A stretch of DNA of 64,000 nucleotides, taken from assembly GCF_001584165.1 (NCBI RefSeq), contig NZ_CP013233.1, positions 1,550,001-1,614,000 of the forward strand. Reading direction: 5' to 3'. The notes below the pieces were generated by a model. That model worked only from the letters and a program-made list of their open reading frames with translations. It was not told where the DNA came from and did no database searches. A program made the translations under genes and the position numbers. The stretch comes from Collimonas arenae (GTDB lineage: Bacteria; Pseudomonadota; Gammaproteobacteria; Burkholderiales; Burkholderiaceae_D). Positions 16,092-25,029 of the stretch are shown piece by piece (the stretch's first letter is position 1; the number at the start of each line of letters is the position of its first letter).

Positions 16092-16889
16092 GTGCGAATT
16101 CTTGTCAACCTCACCAAAACCATGGCCCTGGCCGCATTGGCCGCAAGCATCCCCGCCATCGTACATGCAGCCGACTACACCGCCCAAAGCCCCGCCAACC
16201 GCGTCGCCCTGGTAGAACTTTATTCCAGCGAAGGCTGCAACAGTTGCCCGCCCGCCGATCAATGGCTGTCGAAGGTCGGCGCGCAAGCCAAGGCCAACCG
16301 CATCGTACCGCTGGCCCTGCATGTCGACTACTGGGACAATCTCGGCTGGAAAGATCGCTTCGGCGATCACCGCTTCACCGTGCGGCAACAGGAACTAGCC
16401 GCATTCGCCAACAGCCGCGTGGTATACACGCCCGAAATCTTCGTCGGCGGCAAGGAGTTGCGGCGCTGGAGTTCCGACGGTGCCTTCGACGGCGCAATCA
16501 GCAAGATCACCGCGCAACCAGCGCCAGCAGATATCTCGATCAAATTGGCGTCGACTGCAGTGCGCACATTCGACCTGACCTCGAATGTCAAGCTGCGCCA
16601 GGATTCAAAGGATAGCCACAACGCCTATGTCGCACTGTATGAAAACAAACTGGTATCAAAAGTATCGGCCGGCGAGAATGGCGGCGTGACCTTGCATCAC
16701 GACTATGTGGTGCGACGTTGGCTGGGGCCATTTGCGCTGAAAAACGGCGTTGCGCAAATCCGCGAGAAAATCGCGCTGGACAGTATCGCGCCCGATATCC
16801 GCGCAGATCGTTTTGGCATCGTGACGTTTGTGCAGAATGCCGTCAGCGGCGAAGTGCTGCAAGTGGCCAATCTGGTGGTCGATCGCTGA
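16092..16889 (+). CDS. DUF1223 family exported thioredoxin-fold protein
   Basis: A GTG start at 16092 lies after TGGAGACCAAA; an ATG ten codons further on is possible. The 265-residue protein has a signal peptide ending near IVHAADY and the DUF1223 signature LVELYSSEGCNSCPPAD, with its CxxC pair, followed by PLALHVDYWDNLGWKDRF and VYTPEIFVGG. The family has a thioredoxin-like fold and is exported, so a periplasmic redox role is likely but not proved. The C-terminal half is beta-rich. It is monocistronic and faces the flavin reductase gene. Confidence 0.85.
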   Translation: MRILVNLTKTMALAALAASIPAIVHAADYTAQSPANRVALVELYSSEGCNSCPPADQWLSKVGAQAKANRIVPLALHVDYWDNLGWKDRFGDHRFTVRQQELAAFANSRVVYTPEIFVGGKELRRWSSDGAFDGAISKITAQPAPADISIKLASTAVRTFDLTSNVKLRQDSKDSHNAYVALYENKLVSKVSAGENGGVTLHHDYVVRRWLGPFALKNGVAQIREKIALDSIAPDIRADRFGIVTFVQNAVSGEVLQVANLVVDR

Positions 16890-16918
16890 ATCAACCGAAG
16901 AATGGCGCTAAGCAAGCG

Positions 16919-17929
16919 TCACTCGTCGAGTTTGTCGTAGCCCGGCAAGTTGATAAAGCGGCGCAGCAGCGTGCGCATGGCGATGGCGTCGACGGTGCCC
17001 AAGTTGGCCAGCATTTCGGCTTCGCTCTGACGGCCGGCATCGGCGATCTGCTGCGCCAGTTCTTGTCCCAGCGGTGTCAGGTAGAACAGCCCGCGCGCGT
17101 GATGATCGCCCTGATCCACCGCAATCTGCAACAGTCCGCGTGCGCTCATGTCGTCGAGCACATGCAGCAACGGCGAGTGGCCGGCATACACAAACAGCCG
17201 GTTCAATTCTTCCAGACTGCGGCCTTGGCGTGCGGCCAGCGCATTCAATACGAAGAATTCGGTATCGTTCAAGCCGTGTTCGGCGCCGAATGCGCGTAAT
17301 TTTCCGTACATCTGGAAGTAGGCGGTGCCGAGCAGGTAGCTCAATGAGTTCTCGTCGCTGCCGTTCGATGAAGCCGTCGCTTTGATCAGCGCTTCGGCTT
17401 CGTCGGCCAGTTCCTTGCGGGTGGCGATGGCGTAGTTGCCGCGTTGATAAACCAACGGCGGCATATCCGAGTGTTCAAAGTTCATGACTTCGCCGACCAT
17501 GATGATATGGTCGCCGCCATCGTAGCGATAGGCAGTTTTACACTGCATGCGGGTGGTGCAGCCGGCCAGCAGCGGTACGTCGCCCAGACCACGCTCGATT
17601 GTCAGGCCGGCGAACTTGTCGTGGCCGCGTTTGCTGAAATGGGTGGCGAGCTGATCCTGGTCATGCGAGAGGATGTGTACGGCCCAGTGCTCGGCCTGCT
17701 CGAAGGCGGGCAGGCTGTTGGATGACTTGGCCAGGCTCCACAAGACCAGCGGTGGATCGAGCGACACCGAGTTGAAGCTGTTGGCGGTGACGCCAACCAG
17801 TGTGCCGTCGGGCCGGCAGGCGGTGATGATGGTAACGCCGGTGGTGAAGGTTCCCAAAGCATTGCGGAATTCGCGCTGATCGAATACTTGTTGAGGAACC
17901 GAAGGCTTGTTTGCGGTAGACATCTGCAT
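16919..17929 (-). CDS. Flavin reductase fused to a MarR-like domain
   Basis: The 336-residue protein begins with a flavin reductase domain (about residues 15-170, with RNALGTFTTGVTIITA and GVTANSFNSVSLDPPLVLWSL), which uses NAD(P)H to reduce FMN or FAD for a partner monooxygenase. The C-terminal 150 residues form a MarR-like winged-helix region (NDTEFFVLNALAARQGRSLEELNRLF and YLTPLGQELAQQIADAG). This layout is known from the reductase component of 4-hydroxyphenylacetate 3-hydroxylase of Acinetobacter, where the C-terminal domain restrains the enzyme until the aromatic substrate binds. No monooxygenase gene is adjacent, so its partner lies elsewhere. ATG at 17929 is the first start; another Met follows two residues later. 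Confidence 0.85.
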   Translation of the reverse strand: MQMSTANKPSVPQQVFDQREFRNALGTFTTGVTIITACRPDGTLVGVTANSFNSVSLDPPLVLWSLAKSSNSLPAFEQAEHWAVHILSHDQDQLATHFSKRGHDKFAGLTIERGLGDVPLLAGCTTRMQCKTAYRYDGGDHIIMVGEVMNFEHSDMPPLVYQRGNYAIATRKELADEAEALIKATASSNGSDENSLSYLLGTAYFQMYGKLRAFGAEHGLNDTEFFVLNALAARQGRSLEELNRLFVYAGHSPLLHVLDDMSARGLLQIAVDQGDHHARGLFYLTPLGQELAQQIADAGRQSEAEMLANLGTVDAIAMRTLLRRFINLPGYDKLDE

Positions 17930-18116
17930 TGCTTTCTAAATACTTTTTGGCATCATGTTATCAGGCTCTGGCTTTGTGCGACGGGATTGTTTATGCGGAT
18001 ACTTTATGCAGATGCTTAAGCAGCGCGCCGTTGTCGCATGCTAGGATGTCAATCTACCAATTCTTGCCGCTGCCGATTGTCGGCATGTCGGCCTCATCAT
18101 TTCTAAAGGTTTCCGG

Positions 18117-18914
18117 ATGTGGATCGACACGCACTGCCATTTGGATGCCGCCGAATTTTCTGGCGAGCAGGTGCTGGTCGCCGCTGAAGCGGCGCGGCAG
18201 CAGGTGCAGTGGATCGTCATACCGGCGGTCGAGCGCGCCAATTTCGAGACCGTCGCCAGGCATGCCGCGCAACTGCCGAACTGCGCGTATGCATTGGGCA
18301 TCCATCCATTGTATGTGCCGCAAGCCGACGAGTCCGATCTGCTCGCGTTGCATACGGCAATCGCATCGGCAATGGATGATCCGCGCTTTGTGGCAATCGG
18401 TGAAATCGGGCTGGACTTCTTCGTACCCGGCATGGAGCACGGGCCGTTGCGGGAAAAGCAGGAGTATTTCTACGTCGAGCAACTGAAACTGGCGCGTGAA
18501 TTCGATTTGCCGGTGCTGTTACATGTACGGCGTTCGCAAGACATCCTGCTCAAGCATTTGCGCCGGATCAAGGTGCAGGGTGGCATTGCCCATGCATTCA
18601 ACGGCAGTTTCCAGCAGGCTGAAGCATTTATCCGGCTCGGTTTCCGGCTTGGGTTCGGCGGAGCGATGACTTTCACACGTGCCCTGCAGATTCGGCGGTT
18701 GGCGGCTGAATTGCCGATGAGCGCGCTGGTGCTGGAAACCGATGCACCGGATATGTCGCCGTCCTGGCTGCATCCGGAAAAAAACAGTCCTCGACAGATT
18801 CCCCAGATCGGCGCGGTGCTGGCTGAGTTGCGCGGCGTGCCAATCTCTGAACTGGCTGCCGCAACATCGGCCAACGCCCGTGCAGCCCTGCCGCGACTGG
18901 CGGCACTCCGCTAA
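18117..18914 (+). CDS. TatD family metal-dependent hydrolase (DNase)
   Basis: The 265-residue TIM-barrel protein has all the metal ligands of the family: the HxH of IDTHCHLDA at the N-terminus, the Glu of GEIGLDFF near residue 101, His in LLHVRRSQ and GIAHAFNGS, and Asp in LETDAPDM. TatD proteins are 3'-5' exonucleases or related deoxyribonuclease-like hydrolases in the cytoplasm, involved in DNA repair and DNA quality control. The stop is followed 11 bases later by comEC, so they share a transcript. Which TatD paralogue (TatD, YcfH or YjjV) it is cannot be settled by eye; the length and motifs are closest to YjjV. Confidence 0.9.
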   Translation: MWIDTHCHLDAAEFSGEQVLVAAEAARQQVQWIVIPAVERANFETVARHAAQLPNCAYALGIHPLYVPQADESDLLALHTAIASAMDDPRFVAIGEIGLDFFVPGMEHGPLREKQEYFYVEQLKLAREFDLPVLLHVRRSQDILLKHLRRIKVQGGIAHAFNGSFQQAEAFIRLGFRLGFGGAMTFTRALQIRRLAAELPMSALVLETDAPDMSPSWLHPEKNSPRQIPQIGAVLAELRGVPISELAAATSANARAALPRLAALR

Positions 18915-18925
18915 ATTGAGCAGGA

Positions 18926-21382
18926 ATGCGTTGCGCCATTATCGGATTCGCGCTTGGCGTTGTCTTTTTGCAAATTCAACCTGCATTGCCAGCCAGCTGG
19001 ATGCTTTCTTGCCTGCTTGTGCTGGCGACAGCACTATTTATCGTCGCAGGCATAGTCGGCCGCCGACATGTGACATTGTCTGCAAAATTCCTGGCTGGTG
19101 CGATATTCGGCTTTGCCTGGGCGGGGCTGTTTGCCCAATATTACTTGCGACAGGAATTGCCGCCGCAGTGGGAAGGGCGAGACATCACGCTGATTGGCAC
19201 GGTGGATAGCTTGCCGTCGCATTTCGAGCGCGGCGTCGGCTTTACCTTTGCGGTGGAGCAAGTGCTGGCACGGGATGGCGAAACGCCGGTTGTTCCCGAG
19301 CGCGTGTCCTTGGCTTGGTATCGCCCTGGGACTCATACCACAGCTGCGCCGGACGACATGGACGAAACGAATCTGTCTCTACTACAGGCGGGTTCCCGCT
19401 GGCGTTTGACGGTGCGTTTGAAGCGCCCCCATGGCAATGCCAACCCTCATCTGTTCGACTACGAAGCCTGGTTGTTGGAGCGTAATCTGCGTGCTACCGG
19501 CTACGTCCGTTCGGACCGGAAGCAGCAGTTGAAAAACCAAATGCTGGCCGCGTTCGTGGCCAGCCCGAGAAATCTGATTGAGGCTGCGCGCGGCAACTTG
19601 CGTGATCGCATTCTGCATGCGTTGCCAGATCACCGCTATGCCGGCGTGCTGGTGGCGTTGGTCATCGGCGACCAGCGTGCCATCGATCAATCTGACTGGG
19701 AGGTGTTTAACCGGACCGGAGTGAGTCATCTGGTCGCCATTTCGGGTCTCCACATTACAATGATTGCTGCTCTTTTTGCTGCAGTCATGGGAGGGCTTTG
19801 GCGGCGCTCATTCTTTACCGATGCCAGATTGCCGTTACTGCTGCCTGCGCAGAAAGTCGCTGCGCTGAGCGGAGCGCTGGCAGCGTTTGTGTATGTCTTG
19901 CTGGCAGGATTCGGCGTACCGGCGCAACGTACGCTGTACATGCTGCTGGTGGTCGCACTGGCCTTGTGGAGTGGCCGCATCATCAGCATCTCGCATGTGC
20001 TTTGTGTTGCCCTGGCACTGGTATTGCTGATTGATCCCTGGGCGGTGTTATGGCCAGGATTCTGGCTGTCATTCTTCGCTGTCGGCGTCATTCTTTATAC
20101 CGGGCTCGGTCGCATGCAGGCAGGCGCCGCTGAGCAGGCCTCAAGGGCCGGCAACTGGTTGCGCGGCGTCAAGGCGGCTGGGATGACGCAATATGCGGTC
20201 ACCATCGGTTTATTGCCGTTGACGGTATTGTTGTTTGGACGCATCTCGCTGATCGGCCCGCTTGCCAACGCCGTGGCGATTCCCGTTATCGGGCTGGCGG
20301 TTACGCCGCTGGCGTTGGCTGCATGCGTGCTGCCGGCGCCGCTGTCGAACTGGCTGCTGATAGCGGCGCATGCGCTGGTGGAACAGTTGGCGGGAGTCCT
20401 GGCCTGGATGAGCAGCATGCCGTTTGCAGTGTGGCAAGCGGCGGTTCCTAGCCCGTGGACGATTGCCATCGCGCTGCTCGCTACCTTGTGGATACTTGCT
20501 CCGCGCGGCTGGCCGTTGCGTTGGCTGGCGTTATGCGGGTGGTTGCCATTGCTGGTGGATAGCGGCAGCCGGCCTGGTGCCGGAGAGATGTGGGTCACTG
20601 CACTGGATGTCGGGCAAGGCATGGCGGTGTTGGTGGAGACACCTGAGCGGCGTTTGTTGTACGATACCGGCCCGGGCTATGGAGGCAAGTCCGATGCTGG
20701 TAACCGCGTTATCGTCCCTTACCTGAGGGCGCGCGGCATCGATGCACTTGATGCGCTGATTGTTTCGCATGCAGACATCGATCATTCTGGAGGCGCCTTG
20801 TCAGTGATGGCCGGTATTGAGGTGGCTACGGTGTATTCATCGCTCGCCGCGGCCCATCCGATTGCAGTGACCGCCGCCGACCACCGACGCTGCCGCGAAG
20901 GGCAGACATGGCAATGGGGGGATACGCGATTCGAGATGCTATATCCGCGACCGGAGCATTATGCGGCGCAACCGGCGAAGAAAATAAGTAAGCCGAATGC
21001 CGTGAGCTGCACCATCAAGATTACGCATGGAGATCATGTCGTTCTTTTGCCAGGAGATATCGAGGCGCCACAGGAACGGGAACTGATTGCCAGCCACGCA
21101 GGGCAGTTGAAGGCAACTGTCCTGTTGGCGCCACATCATGGCAGCGGCACCTCTTCAACCGCCGCTTTTCTGAGTGAAGTCGATCCGCAAATTGCGTTGT
21201 TCCAAGTTGGATATCGCAATCGTTTCCGGCATCCGAAACTGCAAGTGCTGGAGCGATACCGTGATCTGGGCATAAAGATTTTGCGCAACGACGAAGACGG
21301 AGCAATCCTGCTGAAATTCGACACGGATGTCTCTGCGGCCACGTATCGCGAACAGCATCGTCGGTACTGGTACGGTCGCTAG
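18926..21382 (+). CDS. comEC: DNA internalization protein ComEC/Rec2
   Basis: The 818-residue polytopic protein has three expected parts: an N-terminal DUF4131 region with hydrophobic segments, the Competence domain (from about LVALVIGDQRAIDQSDWEVFNRTGVSHLVAISGLH), and a C-terminal metallo-beta-lactamase-like domain with DVGQGMAVLVE, YDTGPG, the metal motif HADIDHSGG and LAPHHGSGTSS. ComEC forms the channel that carries single-stranded DNA through the inner membrane during natural transformation, and the C-terminal domain is thought to degrade the other strand. All domains look intact, so competence is possible in this organism. It is co-directional with tatD. Confidence 0.95.
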   Translation: MRCAIIGFALGVVFLQIQPALPASWMLSCLLVLATALFIVAGIVGRRHVTLSAKFLAGAIFGFAWAGLFAQYYLRQELPPQWEGRDITLIGTVDSLPSHFERGVGFTFAVEQVLARDGETPVVPERVSLAWYRPGTHTTAAPDDMDETNLSLLQAGSRWRLTVRLKRPHGNANPHLFDYEAWLLERNLRATGYVRSDRKQQLKNQMLAAFVASPRNLIEAARGNLRDRILHALPDHRYAGVLVALVIGDQRAIDQSDWEVFNRTGVSHLVAISGLHITMIAALFAAVMGGLWRRSFFTDARLPLLLPAQKVAALSGALAAFVYVLLAGFGVPAQRTLYMLLVVALALWSGRIISISHVLCVALALVLLIDPWAVLWPGFWLSFFAVGVILYTGLGRMQAGAAEQASRAGNWLRGVKAAGMTQYAVTIGLLPLTVLLFGRISLIGPLANAVAIPVIGLAVTPLALAACVLPAPLSNWLLIAAHALVEQLAGVLAWMSSMPFAVWQAAVPSPWTIAIALLATLWILAPRGWPLRWLALCGWLPLLVDSGSRPGAGEMWVTALDVGQGMAVLVETPERRLLYDTGPGYGGKSDAGNRVIVPYLRARGIDALDALIVSHADIDHSGGALSVMAGIEVATVYSSLAAAHPIAVTAADHRRCREGQTWQWGDTRFEMLYPRPEHYAAQPAKKISKPNAVSCTIKITHGDHVVLLPGDIEAPQERELIASHAGQLKATVLLAPHHGSGTSSTAAFLSEVDPQIALFQVGYRNRFRHPKLQVLERYRDLGIKILRNDEDGAILLKFDTDVSAATYREQHRRYWYGR

Positions 21383-21495
21383 CACGATCAGGTCGGCGTT
21401 CGGTTCTGAGCGCAAGCTCTAAAATTCCCTTTGTCGCACCGTTGTTTTCGGTTTTTAATGGGTTCTAAAATTAAAACTGCTTTCTTGCCTTACCT

Positions 21496-22317
21496 ATGAC
21501 CTATCCGAAACATCCGATTTTGCACTTCGTCCACGGCAACAGCTTTCCATCAGGTACATATCGGCAGTTCCTCGACTACCTGCGGCATGACTACGATGTC
21601 CGTTCGCTGGATATTCATGCCCATAACCCCAAATATCCGGTGACCGACGGTTGGCCGGCATTGGTGCAGGAACTGATCGACGAGCTGGCCGCGCGTTACG
21701 ACCAACCGGTGATCCTGGTCGGCCACTCGATGGGCGGCGGCCTGGCTCTGCTGGCTGCGCAGCGGCGTCCGGATCTGGTGCGTTGCGTGGTGATGCTCGA
21801 TACGCCAGTGGTGACGGGCTGGCGTGCGGGCTTGCTGCGCGGCGCAAAGGCGCTGGGCCTGGATAACCGGGTCTCACAGGCGCGCTTTTCGGCCAAGCGC
21901 CGCAACCTGTGGCCGAGTGCGGAAGCGGCCTATCAGCATTTCGCCGGCAAGCAGGTATTCGCCAACTGGGCGCCGCAAGTGCTGCGCGATTACATCAATT
22001 ACGGCTTGGAAGAAGAGCAGGGCAATATGGTCCTGCGCTTCCGGCGCGATATCGAAACCGCAGTCTATCGGACCCTGCCGCATGACATGGGACGAGTGCT
22101 GAAGCGCCGGTTTCCGGTGCCGATCGGTTTTGTCGGCGGCGTCGACTCGGTCGAATGCCGGCAGGCCGGGCTGGAAGCCACCAGGCGCCTGGTTGGGAAA
22201 TTTTTCCGGCAAATTCCCGGCGGCCACCTGTTCCCGATGGAGACGCCGGAACTGGCCGCCGCGACGACGCGACAGATGATTGAATCGTTGCTGGCAACGC
22301 CTCGTGCACAAAGTTAA
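21496..22317 (+). CDS. Alpha/beta hydrolase
   Basis: The 273-residue protein has the nucleophile elbow GHSMGGG (Ser78) in VILVGHSMGGGLALLAAQRRPDLV, the oxyanion region HFVHGNSFPSG near the N-terminus, and the catalytic His in GGHLFPME near the C-terminus. The Asp is probably in the segment IGFVGGVDSVE. It is a soluble cytoplasmic esterase or hydrolase of unknown substrate. It lies between comEC and the PBP1A gene on the same strand, with its own gap of more than 100 bases upstream. Confidence 0.85.
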   Translation: MTYPKHPILHFVHGNSFPSGTYRQFLDYLRHDYDVRSLDIHAHNPKYPVTDGWPALVQELIDELAARYDQPVILVGHSMGGGLALLAAQRRPDLVRCVVMLDTPVVTGWRAGLLRGAKALGLDNRVSQARFSAKRRNLWPSAEAAYQHFAGKQVFANWAPQVLRDYINYGLEEEQGNMVLRFRRDIETAVYRTLPHDMGRVLKRRFPVPIGFVGGVDSVECRQAGLEATRRLVGKFFRQIPGGHLFPMETPELAAATTRQMIESLLATPRAQS

Positions 22318-22385
22318 CTGGCCAATTCGACGCCCTTAGCTCCCGCATGTTGTAGGATACAGGGCTATTTCCATCGAATATTGCT

Positions 22386-24914
22386 ATGTCATCAACAAAG
22401 AAATCCAATCAAGATGTAAACAAGTCCAAGCAGAGCGGTAGTTTGACCCGCGCACTGCTATTGAGTATCGGCGGCCTGGTGCTGGCCGGCGCGGTCATCG
22501 GCGGATTGTTGGTGACCTATGCTTTGGTGGTCATGATGCCGCAATTGCCGGATCTCGACGCGATCACCGATTATCGGCCCAAGGTGCCGTTGCGCATCTA
22601 TACCGCAGATCATGTCCTGATCGGCGAATTCGGCGAAGAACGACGCAGCCTGGTCAAGCTGGATGATATTCCGGCCGACATGAAGAATGCGGTGTTGGCA
22701 ATCGAAGATGCGCGTTTCTACCAGCATGGCGGCGTCGATGTGATCGGCATCCTGCGTGCGGTCCTGACCGACGTCATGCACGGCGGTGCGACACAAGGCG
22801 CCAGCACCATCACGATGCAGGTCGCCCGTAACGTTTTCCTGTCGAGCGAAAAGACCTATTCACGCAAGATCTACGAGATGCTGCTGGCGTACAAGATCGA
22901 GACTGCGCTGAGCAAAGACCAGATTCTTGAGGTCTACATGAACCAGATTTACCTGGGCCAACGCTCCTTCGGTTTTGCCGCTGCGGCACGTACTTATTTT
23001 GGCAAGGACCTGAAAGACATCACGCTCGCGCAAGCTGCGATGCTGGCCGGTTTGCCGAAAGCGCCATCGGCCTACAATCCGGTGGTCAATCCGAAGCGCG
23101 CGAGAATCCGCCAGGAATACATCTTGAAGCGCATGCTGGAACTGAAATTCATCAGCCAGGAACAATACGATCAAGCCTTGGCCGAAGATATCCAGGTCAA
23201 GACCAAAGGCAACAACTATAGCGTGCACGCCGAATATGCGATCGAAATGGTGCGTCAGATGCTGTACGCGCAATACAAGGACGATACTTATACGCGTGGC
23301 CTGAGCGTGATCACTACGCTCAACTCTGCCGATCAGAAGGCCGCGTATGACGCGGTGCGAAAAGGCGTCATGGATTATGATCGCCGCCATGGCTACCGTG
23401 GTCCCGAAGCCACGATCGACTTGCCGCCTGCCGGCGACGACCGCGACCAGGCGATCGAGGATGCTTTGCAGGACCGTCCCGACAACGACGACATCGTGCC
23501 AGCGGTGGTGCTGAGCGCCGACGCCAAGCAAGTGCAAGTGATGTTGCGCAGTGATGTCGCGGTGACAATCAGTGGAGAAGGCTTGCGCCTGGCGGCATCC
23601 GCATTGAGTCCAAAGGCGGGAAAAGGCTTGCGTATTCAGCCGGGTTCGGTGATTCGCGTCATCAATACCGCCAAGGGATGGCAGATTACGCAACTGCCGC
23701 AGGTCGAGGCGACCATGGTGTCGCTGACACCGCAAACCGGTGCGATCCGAGCGCTGGTCGGCGGCTTCGATTTCAACCAGAACAAGTTCAATCACGTCAC
23801 GCAAGCCTGGCGCCAGCCTGGTTCCACTTTCAAGCCGTTCATTTATTCGGCAGCGTTGGAAAAGGGTTTCGGCCCGGCGTCGATCATCAACGATGCGCCG
23901 GTATCTTATCCTGGCGGTCCCGGACAGGATGCCTGGGAGCCGAAGGATGACGACCAGCCTGATGGGCCGATGCCGCTGCGCACCGGCTTGCAACGCTCGA
24001 AGAACTTAGTGTCGATCCGGCTGCTGGATGCCATCGGCGTCAAATACGCACAGGAATTCGTGACCAGCCACTTCGGGTTCGACATCGATAAAACTCCGCC
24101 ATACTTGCCGTTGGCCCTAGGGGCAGGGCAAGTGACGCCGCTGCAATTGGTGAGTGCTTACGCGGTATTGGCCAACGGTGGCTACCGGGTCAATCCTTAC
24201 CTGATTGCACAAGTGACCGACGCGCGCGGCGTCGACCTGTCCAAGGTTGAGCCGCAGATAGCGGGCCAGAATGCACCGCGTGTACTTGATGCTCGCAACA
24301 GCTACATCATGACCAGCCTGCTGCAATCGGTAGCGCAGCGCGGCACCGGCGCTGGCACCAATGTGCTGCATAGGACTGACCTGGCCGGTAAAACCGGTAC
24401 CACTAACGATGCGTTCGACGGCTGGTTCGCCGGTTATCAGAACAGCCTGGTGGCGGTGGCCTGGATGGGTTACGACCAGCCGAAGAGCCTGGGTAGCCGT
24501 GAGTTCGGCGCACAGTTGGCATTGCCGATCTGGACCGAATACATGGGGCGCGCGTTGCGCGGCGTTCCTGAGTACCAGATGCCGATGCCAGCTGGGATCA
24601 CCATGATCAATAATGAGTTTTACTTCGATAATTTCACGCCGGGCAACGGTTTCATCGCCTCGCTTGGTTTGGGGGGCGGTAGCGGTGCACCCATCGACAT
24701 CGGTCCTGACGGTGTACCTGTGACGCCTGCGCCCACGCCGGCCGGCACCCCGGGCCGACGACAAGCCAGGAGGATGAAAAGCAGAACATACTCAAATTAT
24801 TCGGCGGTCATTGAACCTGCTGAGGGTTGGACTGTAAATAAAACCGGCAATACCTTCAATGGGTATTGCCGTTTTTTTTTGGAAAAAGTGTTTGAGTATT
24901 TTAAATTTCATTAG
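22386..24914 (+). CDS. mrcA: Penicillin-binding protein 1A, bifunctional; 3' end frameshifted
   Basis: The protein has a short cytoplasmic tail, one membrane anchor (about residues 22-50), a GT51 glycosyltransferase domain with EDARFYQHGGVD and GASTITMQVARN, and a transpeptidase domain with the Ser of PGSTFKPF (STFK), the SKN of RSKNLVS and KTG of AGKTGTTND. It polymerises and cross-links peptidoglycan in the periplasm. The last about 55 residues are abnormal: the frame runs through a strong terminator. One base added in CCCCGGG (24748-24754) would give the tail QEDEKQNILKLFGGH and a stop at 24812-24814, which fits PBP1A. The real end is probably 24814. Confidence 0.93.
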   Translation: MSSTKKSNQDVNKSKQSGSLTRALLLSIGGLVLAGAVIGGLLVTYALVVMMPQLPDLDAITDYRPKVPLRIYTADHVLIGEFGEERRSLVKLDDIPADMKNAVLAIEDARFYQHGGVDVIGILRAVLTDVMHGGATQGASTITMQVARNVFLSSEKTYSRKIYEMLLAYKIETALSKDQILEVYMNQIYLGQRSFGFAAAARTYFGKDLKDITLAQAAMLAGLPKAPSAYNPVVNPKRARIRQEYILKRMLELKFISQEQYDQALAEDIQVKTKGNNYSVHAEYAIEMVRQMLYAQYKDDTYTRGLSVITTLNSADQKAAYDAVRKGVMDYDRRHGYRGPEATIDLPPAGDDRDQAIEDALQDRPDNDDIVPAVVLSADAKQVQVMLRSDVAVTISGEGLRLAASALSPKAGKGLRIQPGSVIRVINTAKGWQITQLPQVEATMVSLTPQTGAIRALVGGFDFNQNKFNHVTQAWRQPGSTFKPFIYSAALEKGFGPASIINDAPVSYPGGPGQDAWEPKDDDQPDGPMPLRTGLQRSKNLVSIRLLDAIGVKYAQEFVTSHFGFDIDKTPPYLPLALGAGQVTPLQLVSAYAVLANGGYRVNPYLIAQVTDARGVDLSKVEPQIAGQNAPRVLDARNSYIMTSLLQSVAQRGTGAGTNVLHRTDLAGKTGTTNDAFDGWFAGYQNSLVAVAWMGYDQPKSLGSREFGAQLALPIWTEYMGRALRGVPEYQMPMPAGITMINNEFYFDNFTPGNGFIASLGLGGGSGAPIDIGPDGVPVTPAPTPAGTPGRRQARRMKSRTYSNYSAVIEPAEGWTVNKTGNTFNGYCRFFLEKVFEYFKFH
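24845..24880 (+). terminator. Rho-independent terminator of the PBP1A gene
   Basis: CGGCAATACC (24845-24854) pairs perfectly with GGTATTGCCG (24862-24871) across a seven-base loop and is followed by nine T. It lies inside the abnormal C-terminal extension of the PBP1A frame, 31 bases after the expected stop. Confidence 0.93.
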
Positions 24915-25029
24915 TTTCCTTATGGAATTTTTGTTGGAATACAAATAAACTGGCCCTTCACCCATGTGTGTGGATTCTCTGTAGCAAACGCTTCTATTGA
25001 TAACTGGGTCCAATCTTAAGGAACATGCA

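Noticed and set aside
22860..23993. Minus-strand frame of about 377 codons inside the PBP1A gene
   Set aside because: It lies opposite catalytic motifs of PBP1A and shows no family features.
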